Below, in pieces: positions 30,898 to 44,067 of a DNA stretch of 48,495 nucleotides. The translations under genes were made by a program, and so were the position numbers. This DNA is from Acidimicrobiia bacterium (GTDB lineage: Bacteria > Acidobacteriota > Vicinamibacteria > Vicinamibacterales > UBA2999), in assembly GCA_016871375.1 (NCBI GenBank), contig VFYY01000005.1, positions 1-48,495 on the forward strand, given 5' to 3'. The notes beneath the pieces are model-generated. The model did not search any database and had not been told where the DNA came from. It saw nothing but the letters and a program-made list of their open reading frames with translations. Positions within the stretch are counted from its first letter, which is position 1, and each line of letters begins with the position of its first letter.

Positions 30898-31555
30898 GCG
30901 CCGGGCAGCTTCTCGCCGGCCTGAATCGCGACCTTCAATCTGTTCGACGGCGGTGGGAACGGGCACTCGTAGCTAGCGTTGTAGGCGCAGTACGGGTTGT
31001 ACGCCTGGTTGAAGTCGATCGTGTAGAAGCCGGTGCTCGTCGGTGTCAGATCCAGGTAGCGTCCGGCCGGGTAGGTGTCGGTCCCGGTCGTCACGTCGGC
31101 GAACGGCACGAACAGATCGACGATCTGCTGCGTCCCTTCGGGGACGAACGCGCCCAGGCTGTGCGACTGGCCCTGGAACGTGAATTCGAGCGTGCCCACG
31201 AGCTGCATGCGGCGCGGCTTGCCGGTGGACGTCGGCATCTCGAAGACCGGGCGCTGCTCGGCGAGGTTCAGCGCCGCCGGAACGCGATAGGCCGGATCGA
31301 TCGGGAAGTACTGCAGCGGCAGCAGCGTGGTCTTCTTGTCTGCGGGGACCGGCGATTCGGGGTTCTCGCGGAAATCCTGGTCCTTGAACGCGCGCGCGGC
31401 CGCCAGCGACTCGACGTACGACGCGCTGTCGGGAGCCGACGGGCCTGACGAGCAGCCGACGAGAAGCAAGCAGAAGGCAGTAGGCAGTATGCAGAGACTG
31501 CCGCGCGACCGTCTGAAGTTCTGCGTACTGCCTACTGCATACTGCCTACTTCGCA

Positions 31556-31556
<1 letters not shown>
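30894..31556 (-). CDS. DUF1684 lipoprotein with repeat-derived signal peptide
   Basis: The 220-residue protein carries the DUF1684 end motif (FNQAYNPYCAYNASYECPFPPPSNRLKVAIQAGEK) and a lipobox LLVGC-S (about 31-36), so it is probably anchored in a membrane by acylated Cys. Its first 36 residues, including the hydrophobic LCILPTAFCLLLVGC, are encoded by an inverted repeat (31477-31550) built on GCAGTAGGCAGTA units. The start TGATG overlaps the fadE stop. The role of DUF1684 is unknown. Confidence 0.8.
31477..31550. repeat. Inverted repeat of GCAGTAGGCAGTA units encoding a signal peptide
   Basis: GCAGAAGGCAGTAGGCAGTA with TGCAG at about 31479-31503 faces TGCGTACTGCCTACTGCATA with CTGCCTACT at about 31522-31550. 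The two arms are inverted copies made of 7-bp near-repeats (GCAGTAG). They lie fully inside the coding start of the DUF1684 lipoprotein. Confidence 0.8.
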
Positions 31557-33325
<1,769 letters not shown>

Positions 33326-33335
33326 GGATCACTCC

Positions 33336-33360
33336 GGCGGGCCGTCAAGGCCCGCCCTAC
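33336..33360 (-). repeat. GTAG-footed palindrome at the thiolase stop
   Basis: On the minus strand it reads GTAG-GGCGGGCC-TTGA-CGGCCCGCC. TAG (33359-33357) is the thiolase stop, and the palindrome lies 11 bp before the fadE ATG. Confidence 0.88.
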
Positions 33361-34523
33361 ATGCGCTCAAAAATGCCCGCCGCTCCCATCCCGCCGCCCA
33401 CGCACATCGTCACCATCCCGTAGCGCACGTTCCGCCGCCGCATCTCGTAGAGGAGCGAGGCCGTCAGCTTCGCGCCCGTGCAGCCGAGCGGATGGCCCAG
33501 CGCGATGGCGCCGCCGTTGACGTTCAGCCGCTCCGGGTCGATGGGCAGCTCGCGCAGGCACGCGAGCACCTGCGCGGCGAACGCCTCGTTGAGCTCCACC
33601 AGGCCGATGTCGTCGAGCGTCAGGCCGGCCATTTTCAGCGCCTTGCGGATGGCGGGAACCGGACCGATGCCGAAGCGCTCAGGCGCGACACCCGCGGTCG
33701 CGAACGTGACGAACCGGCCAAGCGGCTGCAGGCCGCGCTCTTTCGCCAGCGCGGCCGACGTGACGACGACTGCGGCCGCGCCGTCGCTCATCTGCGACGA
33801 GTTGCCGGCGGTCACCGTGCCGCTGGCGTGAAATGCGGCCCTCAGCTTTGCCAGCGCCTCGGGCGACGTGTCGCGCCGCGGCCCTTCGTCCACCGAGAAG
33901 GTGACGTCGCGGATGTCGTCTGAAGCCGCAGCGACCTTGAACGTCAGCGGCGTGACCTCGTCGTTGAACCGCCCCGAGTCGAGCGCCGCCAGCGCGCGCT
34001 GGTGGCTGCGCAGCGCAAACGCGTCCTGCTCCTCGCGCGAGATGCCGCTCTCGCGCGCGTGGTTTTCGGCCACGAGGCCCGTGCTCAGGTACACGTCCGG
34101 GTAGCTGTCCACGAGCGCCGGGTTCGGCGACACCTTGTTGCCGCCCATGGGAACCAGGCTCATCGACTCGGTGCCGCCGGCGACCGCCGCGCGCGCGAAG
34201 CCGCACATGATGTGCTCTGCGGCGTAGGCGATCGACTGCAGCCCTGACGAGCAGAAGCGGTTGACCGTGACCGCCGACGCATCGACGGGCACGCCGGCGC
34301 GCAGGCTCGCGATGCGCGCCACGTTCAGCCCCTGTTCGGCCTCCGGCATCGCGCACCCGATCACCACGTCGTCGATGTCGGAGGCGTCGAGGCCGGGCGC
34401 GCGGCGAAGCACGTCGGCGATCACCGCGGCGGCCATCTCGTCCGGCCGTACTGTCTTCAGCGAGCCGTTCGGCGCTTTCCCCACCGCGGTCCGGGCGGCC
34501 GAGACGATTACGGCATCTTGCAT
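33357..34523 (-). CDS. fadA: Acetyl-CoA C-acyltransferase (3-ketoacyl-CoA thiolase)
   Basis: The 388-residue thiolase has NRFCSSGLQ (nucleophilic Cys, about 91), ELNEAFAAQ (His-region, about 314), GGAIALGHPLGCTGAKL (about 337) and CVGGGMGAAGIFE (second Cys near the end). It splits 3-ketoacyl-CoA to acetyl-CoA and a shorter acyl-CoA. ATG 34523 overlaps the end of the first alpha/beta hydrolase gene by 16 bp (34508-34523). The stop is a palindrome foot. Together with FadN and FadE it completes a beta-oxidation set. Confidence 0.93.
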   Translation of the reverse strand: MQDAVIVSAARTAVGKAPNGSLKTVRPDEMAAAVIADVLRRAPGLDASDIDDVVIGCAMPEAEQGLNVARIASLRAGVPVDASAVTVNRFCSSGLQSIAYAAEHIMCGFARAAVAGGTESMSLVPMGGNKVSPNPALVDSYPDVYLSTGLVAENHARESGISREEQDAFALRSHQRALAALDSGRFNDEVTPLTFKVAAASDDIRDVTFSVDEGPRRDTSPEALAKLRAAFHASGTVTAGNSSQMSDGAAAVVVTSAALAKERGLQPLGRFVTFATAGVAPERFGIGPVPAIRKALKMAGLTLDDIGLVELNEAFAAQVLACLRELPIDPERLNVNGGAIALGHPLGCTGAKLTASLLYEMRRRNVRYGMVTMCVGGGMGAAGIFERM

Positions 34524-35143
34524 GTGAAATCCTCGAGCAGATCCTGGAGCGCGTCGCCCACCTCGCTGGCCTGTCCGTCGAACAGGTGATTCGCGCGGTC
34601 GATCTCCACGAGCTCTTTCGGCTCCGGAAGGCCCGCGTAGAAATGCCGGACCTGGCGGAGCGAGATGAGCTCGTCGCGCTCGCCGTGGACGATGAACTTC
34701 GGCTTGGCGGACTGTTTCACCCTCGCGAACTCGTACCTGTCCACCGGCGGGGCAATGGCGATCAGCGCGCAGACGCGATCGTCGCCGGCGCCGACTTCGG
34801 CGGCGATGTACGAGCCGAACGAAAAGCCGGCCGCCCAGAGCTCCAGGCCCGGGTGCTGGCCGGCCAGATAGTCGAGCGCGGCGCGATAGTCGTCCTTCTC
34901 ACCGTTGCCGCGGTCCCATTCGCCGGCGCTGCGGCCTACACCCCGGAAGTTGAAGCGCATCACCACGCAGCCGATGCGGGTCAGTGCCTTCGCGCTCTGA
35001 AAGACGACTTTCGTATGCATGGTGCCGCCCTGGATGGGCAGCGGATGCGCGAACACGACCGCCGCACGTGGTTCGCCGGCGGGCTTGTCGATGAGGCACT
35101 CGACGGCGCCCGCCGGCCCGGTGATCTCACGAACGTCAGCCAA
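34508..35143 (-). CDS. Small alpha/beta hydrolase (KANL3/Tex30-type, DUF-like)
   Basis: The 211-residue protein has CLIDKPAGEPRAAVVFAHPLP, RFNFRGVGRSAGEWD (glycine-rich strand), nucleophile elbow GFSFGS (about 106), the acid in HGERDELISL (about 155) and His in DRANHLFDG (about 186). This is the OsmC-adjacent alpha/beta fold of small uncharacterised esterases. TTG at 35143 is chosen because GGAGAGG lies 5 nt upstream; no ATG is available. It overlaps the preceding hydrolase by 8 bp. An acyl-CoA or ester substrate within beta-oxidation is plausible but unproven. Confidence 0.78.
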   Translation of the reverse strand: MADVREITGPAGAVECLIDKPAGEPRAAVVFAHPLPIQGGTMHTKVVFQSAKALTRIGCVVMRFNFRGVGRSAGEWDRGNGEKDDYRAALDYLAGQHPGLELWAAGFSFGSYIAAEVGAGDDRVCALIAIAPPVDRYEFARVKQSAKPKFIVHGERDELISLRQVRHFYAGLPEPKELVEIDRANHLFDGQASEVGDALQDLLEDFTCKMP

Positions 35144-35983
35144 CGCGCCTCTCCGGGGGCGAGTAAGGCGGGTGGGGCGAGTGAGGCGGGTGGGGCGAGT
35201 GAGGCGAGTGTGTTCTTCCCACTGGCCCCACCCGCCGTTGAGCGGACTCCGCAAAGTCGACGACCACGCGCGCAAACTCGTCGGGCCGCGTCATGAGTCC
35301 GAGGTGCCCTGTGCGCAGGATAGTGACGAGCTCCGCGTCGGGCCAGATCCGCAGGTACTCCCGCGTCCTGTCGATGGGCACGACCCGGTCGAGCGCGCGT
35401 TCACCAGTTATGACGAGCGCAGGCACCCGCACGGTCCGAAGCCGCGCTTCCAGGTCCGCGGCCGGCAGCAGACGCGCCCGGCGCGCCATCAGCCTGGACG
35501 AAAACATGTGCGTCAGCACGCGCCAGGCGTGGCGAATGCCCGCCGAGGCGCCGCGCACGTAGCCGCCGTTCGCGGCGGCGATCTCGCGGTACATCCGGAG
35601 GGAGGCGACGAGAAACAGCGGGGTCAGGAGCCGCGGCGCGCGCAGGTAGAACGTCACCCGCGGATCGGGCCGCCACGACGGCGGCAGCGCCGACACGAGA
35701 ATGACGGACGCCACGCGCTCCGGATAGCGGACGGCGAACGCCGACGCGATCAGCCCGCCGTACGACACGCCGCAGATCGCGGCCTTCCGCAGGCCCGCTG
35801 CGTCGAGCGCCTGGCGCACCTGCTCGACGAGGCCGTCGAACATCTCCGCATCGTCGGCCAGCGAGAAGGTGACCACGTGGCAGCGGTGGGCGAGCGCGTC
35901 GATCGCCGGCTCCATCCATTCCCATCGTCCCTGGATGCCGGGGATGACCACCACCGGCAGTCCGCCGCCCCTGTCGACAATCT

Positions 35984-35987
<4 letters not shown>
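35136..35987 (-). CDS. Alpha/beta hydrolase with repeat-derived tail
   Basis: The 283-residue protein has VVIPGIQGRWEWM (oxyanion strand), nucleophile elbow GVSYGGL (about 73-79), an acid in TGERALDRVV (about 215) and His in RTGHLGLMT (about 243). It fits the general alpha/beta hydrolase family. The last 25 residues (SPHSPHPPHSPHPPYSPP) are encoded by an 18-bp tandem repeat (35158-35211) and are not part of the fold. The TTG start overlaps the fadN TGA by 4 bp. No substrate is assigned. Confidence 0.78.
35158..35211. repeat. 18-bp tandem repeat, about three units
   Basis: Units GGCGAGTAAGGCGGGTGG, GGCGAGTGAGGCGGGTGG and GGCGAGTGAGGCGAGTG follow one another. They encode the Pro/His/Ser-rich tail of the second hydrolase and lie just before the TTG start of the first hydrolase gene. 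Confidence 0.85.
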
Positions 35988-38190
<2,203 letters not shown>

Positions 38191-38191
<1 letters not shown>

Positions 38192-38775
38192 CAGCCCTTG
38201 AAGTACTGCGGCTCGTTGCCCCGCTTCCACTTGATGTTGCAGCCCATGCTTGGCGTCTGCTCGGCGGAGACGGGGTGGCCGGCGAGCACCGCGTCGAGCG
38301 CCGCGCGCAGGTCGCGGCCGGTGACCGGCTTGTCGCTCTTCGGGCGGCTGTCGTCGAGCTGACCGCGGTAGGCCAGCCGGCGCTCGCGGTCGAACAGGAA
38401 GAAGTCGGGCGTGCACGCGGCGGCGTACGCCTTCGCCACCGCCTGGCTGTCGTCGTAGCAGAGCGGGAACGTGAAGCCCAGCTCCTGCGACATCGCCTTC
38501 AGGCTCTCCGGCGCGTCGTCCGGATGCGTTGACGCGTCGTTCGAGCTGATCGCGATGACGCCCACGCCCCGCTGCTGGTATTCCGTTCCGAGCCGGGCCA
38601 GCTCGCCCTGCACGTGCTTCACGTACGGGCAGTGCCGGCAGATGAACATGACGAGCAGCGCGGCGGAGTCCTTGAATTCGCCCGGCGAGATCGTCCGGCC
38701 GGTCACCACGTCAGGCAGGCTGAAGTCCGGCGCCGTCGTCCCGAGCTCGAGCATCGTCGAGAGCGTTCGCGTCAT
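38191..38775 (-). CDS. Thioredoxin-fold peroxiredoxin-like protein
   Basis: The 194-residue protein has the AhpC/TSA-type fold: LGTTAPDFSLPDVVTG, then FICRHCPYVKH (C-x2-C, about 45-55) in place of the single peroxidatic Cys motif, and GVIAISSND, PDFFLFDRERRLAYRGQ. It is the kind of thiol-disulfide or peroxide reductase often called the thioredoxin-family protein with CPYVK motif. It is cytoplasmic by the lack of a signal peptide. It is the first gene of the beta-oxidation run, perhaps protecting against peroxide or keeping enzyme thiols reduced. Confidence 0.87.
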
Positions 38776-38793
38776 GGATCCAGCATATCGCGG

Positions 38794-39597
38794 CTACTTC
38801 CAGCGGGTCAGGATCGACTCGCGGTCGAAGAGGGCGATGGCGGTCTTCATCAGGGCCGCGTTGACGGCCGCCAACACGAGCGCAATGAGGGCGATGACAG
38901 CGGCCGTCAGCAGGAACGCCCCGGAAATCTGCGCCACAAACAGGCCTGCCATCGGCAGGATGACCAGCGCCCCAAGCTGCTGCGCGCTGCGCGGGTCGTT
39001 GACGCGTGACGAGACGCAGACCGCCAGCTGCAGCGCCGCGAGGGCGGCAAGCGGGCCGAGCAGAAACATCACGGCGAGCGAGCGGCCGGTGAGGAGCGCG
39101 GCGTACACACCGGGCCTGGCGAACATCGCGATGCCCGCCACGTAGATGACGTAGCAGCCGACGCTCAGCAGCAGCGTCGGAACCAGCGCGGCCAGTACCT
39201 TGGCCAGGAGCAGCTCGAACGTCGTGATGGGCGTCGCCAGCAGCGGTTCGAGCGTCCGAGCCTGCTTCTCGCCGATGACGCTGTGGGCCGCGACCGCCAT
39301 CGAGGCGGCGGTCGGAGCGAGCATGAGCATCACGAGGAACTGCTGGAACAACCACGCCTGAATGGCGCCTTCCGGATCCAGGTCGCGCGTACCCGGCTGC
39401 TCGCGATACATCTCGAGCGCGACCTGGAAGTCGCCCGAATCCGCGAGTCTCTCGCCCGCGACGTACGGGACGATGATCGCGACGAAGAACGGCATCACGA
39501 TGCCCGACGCCGCGACCAGCAGCGCCGGGATGAAGATGGCGGGGTTCTGCCGCAGGTCGGCGAGGTCCTTGCCGAGGACGGCGAGGACGCGGCTCAT
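38794..39597 (-). CDS. ABC-2-type transporter permease
   Basis: The 267-residue membrane protein has about six hydrophobic segments. The N-terminus VLAVLGKDLADLRQNPAIFIPALLVAA and the middle AAHSVIGEKQARTLEPLLATPITTFELLLAKVLAALVPTLLLSV match ABC-2 exporter permeases such as the Na+ or multidrug type. A soluble loop (about 45-85) faces outside. GAGGAGCG precedes ATG 39597, which overlaps the ATPase stop by 4 bp (ATGA). It must pair with that ATPase. Substrate unknown. Confidence 0.88.
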   Translation of the reverse strand: MSRVLAVLGKDLADLRQNPAIFIPALLVAASGIVMPFFVAIIVPYVAGERLADSGDFQVALEMYREQPGTRDLDPEGAIQAWLFQQFLVMLMLAPTAASMAVAAHSVIGEKQARTLEPLLATPITTFELLLAKVLAALVPTLLLSVGCYVIYVAGIAMFARPGVYAALLTGRSLAVMFLLGPLAALAALQLAVCVSSRVNDPRSAQQLGALVILPMAGLFVAQISGAFLLTAAVIALIALVLAAVNAALMKTAIALFDRESILTRWK

Positions 39598-40463
39598 CGC
39601 TCCTCCAGCAGCCGCAGGTAGACCTGCTCGAGCGGCTGTTCCTCGGCGGCCACCGAGACGATGCCGGCGCCGCCGTCGACGAGGAGGCGCACGATGCGTG
39701 GTGCCGCAGCGGCCGGGTCGTCGACGGCAATCGAGAGCGTCTCGCCCTCGGCGAGCACGTCCGCGAAGCCGTGCGGCGCGAGCAGCCCGGCGAATGCCGC
39801 CGCCGGCTGCGCGGTGACGACGCGGAGGCGGGCGCCGAACATCCGGGCGCGCAGCGCTCCCGGCGTGTCCACGGCGATGAGCCGTCCGCGCAGCACGGCG
39901 ACGCGGTCCGCGATGCGCTCGACCTCGTCCAGATTGTGCGTGCACAGCAGCACCGCGTGGCCGCGATCGCGCAGGCCGAGCACGAGCTCACGCACGTCGC
40001 GCGCGCTCTGCGGGTCGAGCCCCGCGGTCGGTTCGTCGAGGAGGACAATCGGCGGCTTGTGGAGCAGCGCGCGCGCGAGCGCCACGCGCTGCTTCAGTCC
40101 CTTCGAGAGCTGCGCCGCCAGGTCGCGCGCGCGGTCCAGCACGCCGAATGCCGTCAGCGCCTCGTCCACCGCGCGATCGACCGGCGTGAGGCCGTGCAGG
40201 CGCGCATAGACCGTGAGGTTCTGCCGTACCGTCAGGCGTTCCCACAGGCCGGGCGTCTCCGTCAGGAAGCCGATGCCACCTTCACGCAGCACGGTCCCGG
40301 ACGTCGGCGCGATCAGTCCCGCCAGCATGCGCAGCGTCGTCGTCTTGCCCGCGCCGTTCGGGCCGAGCAGCGCGAAGATCTCGCCCGGCCTCAGGTCGAA
40401 CGACACGTCGTCCACCGCGAGGCGATCGCCGAAGCGGCGGGTGAGGTGCGAAGCACTCAGCAA
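39594..40463 (-). CDS. ABC transporter ATP-binding protein
   Basis: The 289-residue ATPase has Walker A LLGPNGAGKTTTLRML (about 37-52), a signature region LSKGLKQRVALARALL (the LSKG form common in ABC-2 exporters), Walker B PIVLLDEPTAGLDPQS and H-loop LCTHNLDEVE. Residues about 215-289 form the C-terminal domain typical of this subgroup. The TTG at 40463, 6 bp after the previous stop, is the best available start, without a clear ribosome site. It works with the downstream permease. Confidence 0.87.
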   Translation of the reverse strand: MLSASHLTRRFGDRLAVDDVSFDLRPGEIFALLGPNGAGKTTTLRMLAGLIAPTSGTVLREGGIGFLTETPGLWERLTVRQNLTVYARLHGLTPVDRAVDEALTAFGVLDRARDLAAQLSKGLKQRVALARALLHKPPIVLLDEPTAGLDPQSARDVRELVLGLRDRGHAVLLCTHNLDEVERIADRVAVLRGRLIAVDTPGALRARMFGARLRVVTAQPAAAFAGLLAPHGFADVLAEGETLSIAVDDPAAAAPRIVRLLVDGGAGIVSVAAEEQPLEQVYLRLLEER

Positions 40464-40468
40464 CGGAG

Positions 40469-41533
40469 TTACGGACGGAATTCGAAGCAGCCGGGGGTGA
40501 CGAGGAGGCGGCCGTCCCGCGTGAAGAAGAGGCTGGTCGGGCTCACCGCGCCGGCGGCGTTGAACTGCACCGTGCGGACCTTGTCGCCCTGACGGTCGAA
40601 CACGTACGTGTAGGGCACGCTGAGCGACACCCAGAGCTGGCCACGGCCGTCCACGGCCGCCGCGCGGACCGTCGGCTGCACGAACGGCAGCTCGCGGTCC
40701 TCGATGCGCCGCCGCGGCCAGCGCGTCGGCAGCGCGGAGACGAACGCGTCGAGCTCGACGCCCTGGATGTGGCGCTCGAACAGCAGCCGCCCGTCGGCGG
40801 CGTACTTGTGGAACATCGGGCGGCCGGCGAGGAAGACGTAGTAGAAGCCGCCGGTCGGATCCACCAGTGGCAGCCCTGAATTGAGTGCCACATGGAGATC
40901 GCGGTCCTGCTCGAAGCCGGTGTCGCGCAGCCGGCCGATGCTGCGCAGCGCGCGGCCCGAGGTCGAGTACTCGGTGAACAGCGCGCCGCTCTCCGGGTGG
41001 CTCAACAGCAGGTTCTCGCCGCTGTACTGAATCGAGGCGAGGCCGTTCAGCACGATCGCGCCGACGGTCACCGTTGGATTCAGCCGTGCCGGCAGCCTGA
41101 ACCCCCACTGCAGCAGCCCGGCGGCGCCGAAGATCTGTATCCGCTCCACGCCGTTCGGCGCGTCGGCCACGACGAAGCTGCCGGTGGGCGAGGTGTCGAA
41201 GCCGCGCGGCTCGATGACGCGCCCCTGCTCGTGGCCGATCTCGATCAGCTTCCGCGCGGACGTCTTGCCGGCGTCCACCGTGTAGACGCTGTGGCCGCGA
41301 CGGTCGAACACGTAGTACGGCCCGTCCGGCACCTGCTGGAAGCCGAGCGGCGCCTCGAAGAGGCCGACGATGTGCGGCGGCAGGCCGCCGATCGAGCGCA
41401 GCGTCTCGACGGCGAGCGCGGCGTCCACGCGCGCGCCCGCGGACATCGCCGCGAGCAAGAACAGCACGAACGCCCCAGCATGGTCCGGCTGAAGCCGGAC
41501 ACTACGAAGAAGTCGACGCAGCCCCAGGCGCAT
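40469..41533 (-). CDS. Predicted secreted beta-propeller protein
   Basis: The 354-residue protein has an N-terminal hydrophobic segment (AGAFVLFLLAAMSAGA), probably a signal or anchor. The rest is beta-rich with NHL/6-bladed-like motifs (YYVFDRRGHSVYTVD, GSFVVADAPNGVERIQIF, GLLQWGFRLP, QLWVSLSVPYTYVFDRQGDKVRTVQF), as in propellers. The residues before the hydrophobic segment (about 5-17, RRLLRSVRLQPDH) are encoded by a GTAG-footed palindrome copy (41481-41518). ATG 41533 is chosen over GTG 41539. The gene precedes the ABC ATPase by 5 bp and may serve as its extracytoplasmic partner. Confidence 0.6.
   Translation of the reverse strand: MRLGLRRLLRSVRLQPDHAGAFVLFLLAAMSAGARVDAALAVETLRSIGGLPPHIVGLFEAPLGFQQVPDGPYYVFDRRGHSVYTVDAGKTSARKLIEIGHEQGRVIEPRGFDTSPTGSFVVADAPNGVERIQIFGAAGLLQWGFRLPARLNPTVTVGAIVLNGLASIQYSGENLLLSHPESGALFTEYSTSGRALRSIGRLRDTGFEQDRDLHVALNSGLPLVDPTGGFYYVFLAGRPMFHKYAADGRLLFERHIQGVELDAFVSALPTRWPRRRIEDRELPFVQPTVRAAAVDGRGQLWVSLSVPYTYVFDRQGDKVRTVQFNAAGAVSPTSLFFTRDGRLLVTPGCFEFRP
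41481..41518 (-). repeat. GTAG-footed palindrome with extended flank, inside a coding start
   Basis: On the minus strand the segment reads TCGACTTCTTC-GTAG-TGTCCGGC-TTCA-GCCGGACCA. It matches 3519-3554 at 35 of 36 positions, including the TCGACTTCTTC flank, so the mobile unit is longer than the palindrome alone. Here it lies in the signal-peptide region of a predicted secreted protein. Confidence 0.85.
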
Positions 41534-41541
41534 GCGCACCC

Positions 41542-43692
41542 TCAGTACTCGGCTGTCTGCTTGATGGCTTTGAGAATGTCGGGCGTGCCCGGGAGGATCA
41601 CGTCCTCGAGCACCGGCGCGTACGCGACGGGGGCGTCGAGCGCCGCCACACGCTTCACCGGCGCGTCGAGGTACTCGAAGAGCTCTTCGCCGATGCGCGC
41701 GGCAATCTCGGCGCCGAAGCCCGCCGTGAGCTGGTCCTCGTGCGCCACGACGACGCGGCTCGTCTTCTTCGTGAACGCCGCGATCGTCTCCCAGTCATAC
41801 GGGATGATGGTCCGCAGATCGACGACAGCGACGTGGATCCCGTCGCGCTCCGCCTGCTGCGCGGCGAGGAGCGACCGCTGTACCAGCGCGCCCCACGTGA
41901 ACACGACGACGTCGCTGCCGTCGCGCCGGACGGCGGCCGTGCCGAACGGGATCGTGTAGTCAGGCCCCGGATAGGCGCCCTTGTTGTACGTCTGCCGGTA
42001 CAGGTGTTTGTGCTCGAGGAAGAGCACCGGGTCGTCGCAGCGAATGGACGTGCGCAGCAGCCCGGCCGCGTCCTGCGCGTTCGACGGAAACGCGATGCGG
42101 ATGCCCGGCGAGTGCGCGAAGATCGCGACCCCCGACTGGCTGTGGTACGGCGCGCCGCCGCGCAGGTACCCGCCGATGGGCACGCGGATGACCATCGGGC
42201 ACGACCAGTGGTTGCTCGAGCGGTAGCGCATCATGGCCATCTCGTCGCGGATCTGCATGAACGCCGGCCAGATGTAGTCGAAGAACTGAATCTCGACGAC
42301 CGGCTTCAGCCCGCGCAGCGCCATGCCCACGCCGCGGCCGACGATGTTCGCTTCGGCCAGAGGGGAGTTGAAGACGCGGTCGCTGCCGAAGTGGCGCTGC
42401 AGGCCGTGCGTCACCTTGAACACGCCGCCCTTGCCGGCCACCGCGCCCAGCGCGTCCTCGCGGCTGACGTCCGCGACGTCTTCGCCGAAGACGACGATGC
42501 GCGGGTCGCGCTTCATCTCGTCGCGCAGCGTGGCATTGATGGCGGCGACCATCGTTTCGGGGTGGCCCTTCGGGTGTGGCTCCGCCTGGAACGCCTCGGC
42601 GCCGGGATCGACGTCCGGCGAGAAGACGTAGAGCGTCGCCGTCTCCGGCCCCGGCTTCGGCGCCTCGAGCGCCTGGTCGGCGGCCGCATTCACCTCGCGC
42701 TCGACTCCCGCCAGCACGTCGGCGAGGTCCTCGTCGGTCGCCAGGCCTTCGTGTGTCAGCAGCTGGCGCATCCGCAGCAGCGGGTCGCGCCGCGCCTCGG
42801 CCTCGCGCTCGGCCGGCGTCTTGTACAGCTTCTCGTCGTCGGAGAGCGAGTGCGAGTAGGGACGGATCGTGGTCGCGTGGACGAACGCCGGCCCCTTCCG
42901 CGCGCGCACGTGCGCCACCGCGTCGCGCATCGTGCGGTAGCTCGCCAGGTAGTCGGTGCCGTCGGTCCGGAAGACGCGCAGGTTCGGGAAGCTCTCGACG
43001 AGGCGCGAGACGTCGCCGCCGGGTGTCTGCACTTCCACCGGCACCGAGATCGCGTAGCCGTTGTCCTCGACGAGGTAGACGACCGGCAGCTTCTTCGTGC
43101 ACGCGGTGTTCAGCGACTCCCAGAACTCGCCTTCGCTCGTCGCCCCGTCGCCGACGGAGAGGTAGACGACCTCGTCCTTGTGGCACTTCGATTCGCGATC
43201 GGGAATGGCGGCGACGCGCTCGTAGAGGACGCCCGCTTCCGCGGCGCCGATCGCGTGCAGGCACTGCGTGCCGGTGGCGCTGCTCTGCGAGGGGATGTGC
43301 AGGCGCACGTGGCCCCAGTGCGACGGCATCTGCCGTCCGCCCGAGGCGGGATCGTCCTTCGCGCCGACCGACGCGAGCAGCATCTCGAGCGGGGTGACGC
43401 CGATCGCCAGGCAGAGCGCGCGGTCGCGGTAGTACGGAAAGAACCAGTCGTAGCCGCCGCGCAGGTGCGCGCCGGCCGCCACGAGGATTGCTTCGTGACC
43501 GGCGCCGCTGATCTGGAAGAAGGCCTGGCTCTGGTTCTTGAGCTGGATCTCCTTGTCGTCGATCTTCCGCGACAGGAGCATCGTGCGGTAGGCGCTGAGG
43601 AGCTCGTCCCGGGTCAACCCTTCGAGGTCGCCCCCTCGTGTGCGGCGGCCCGCGGCGCGCGCCTCCGCGCCACCGGCCAGGGTGCCCTTCAT
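41542..43692 (-). CDS. 2-oxoacid dehydrogenase E1, fused alpha-beta (second copy)
   Basis: This 716-residue TPP enzyme resembles branched-chain 2-oxoacid dehydrogenase E1 alpha plus beta. The alpha half has [46 protein letters not shown] (TPP site, about 180-212), [10 protein letters not shown]; the beta half has [45 protein letters not shown]. The TPP motif is canonical GDG, unlike the GEG of the copy at 3620-6118, and it lacks the long N-terminal extension. ATG 43692 has a CATAAT-type -10 about 11 bp upstream, near-leaderless. No E2 or E3 gene adjoins. Confidence 0.9.
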   Translation of the reverse strand: MKGTLAGGAEARAAGRRTRGGDLEGLTRDELLSAYRTMLLSRKIDDKEIQLKNQSQAFFQISGAGHEAILVAAGAHLRGGYDWFFPYYRDRALCLAIGVTPLEMLLASVGAKDDPASGGRQMPSHWGHVRLHIPSQSSATGTQCLHAIGAAEAGVLYERVAAIPDRESKCHKDEVVYLSVGDGATSEGEFWESLNTACTKKLPVVYLVEDNGYAISVPVEVQTPGGDVSRLVESFPNLRVFRTDGTDYLASYRTMRDAVAHVRARKGPAFVHATTIRPYSHSLSDDEKLYKTPAEREAEARRDPLLRMRQLLTHEGLATDEDLADVLAGVEREVNAAADQALEAPKPGPETATLYVFSPDVDPGAEAFQAEPHPKGHPETMVAAINATLRDEMKRDPRIVVFGEDVADVSREDALGAVAGKGGVFKVTHGLQRHFGSDRVFNSPLAEANIVGRGVGMALRGLKPVVEIQFFDYIWPAFMQIRDEMAMMRYRSSNHWSCPMVIRVPIGGYLRGGAPYHSQSGVAIFAHSPGIRIAFPSNAQDAAGLLRTSIRCDDPVLFLEHKHLYRQTYNKGAYPGPDYTIPFGTAAVRRDGSDVVVFTWGALVQRSLLAAQQAERDGIHVAVVDLRTIIPYDWETIAAFTKKTSRVVVAHEDQLTAGFGAEIAARIGEELFEYLDAPVKRVAALDAPVAYAPVLEDVILPGTPDILKAIKQTAEY

Positions 43693-43722
43693 ACCAGCGA
43701 ATTATGGCACTATCGAAAACCT

Positions 43723-44067
43723 ATGGCCAACGTGCGCCTGCATCGCTGGGACGAAATCGCGCTCGAGAAAATCACGGAAATGATCTCGCAGAAGATCGTC
43801 GCCGGCGAGCGCGAGATGCTCGCGCAGATCTATCTCAAACGCGGCGCGCTCGTGCCGATGCACGCGCACGACAGCGAGCAGATGACCTACATCCTGCAGG
43901 GCGCGCTGAAGGTGGTCGTCGACGGCGAGGAGATCACCGTGCGTGAAGGTGAGGTGCTGCACATCCCGTCGCGCGTGCCGCACCAGGCGGAGGCGCTCGA
44001 GGACACGTTCGAGCTCGACGTGTTCAGCCCCGTGCGCGCAGACTGGATCAGTGAACGCGACGATTGA
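43723..44067 (+). CDS. Cupin-domain protein
   Basis: The 114-residue single-domain cupin has the metal motif LVPMHAHDSEQMTYILQGAL (two His, Glu; about 44-62) and the second motif GEVLHIPSRVPHQAEALED (His about 88). Such small cupins bind a metal and often act in sensing or as isomerases or dioxygenases. The gene is divergent from the E1 gene with a 30-bp gap and converges on the rhomboid gene with a 20-bp overlap. Substrate unknown. Confidence 0.87.
   Translation: MANVRLHRWDEIALEKITEMISQKIVAGEREMLAQIYLKRGALVPMHAHDSEQMTYILQGALKVVVDGEEITVREGEVLHIPSRVPHQAEALEDTFELDVFSPVRADWISERDD

Noticed and set aside
41740-43722. Long plus-strand frame running into the cupin gene
   Set aside because: It is the antisense shadow of the second E1 fusion; the composition is Arg/Ala/His-rich without motifs. 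Only the last 114 codons are a real cupin.
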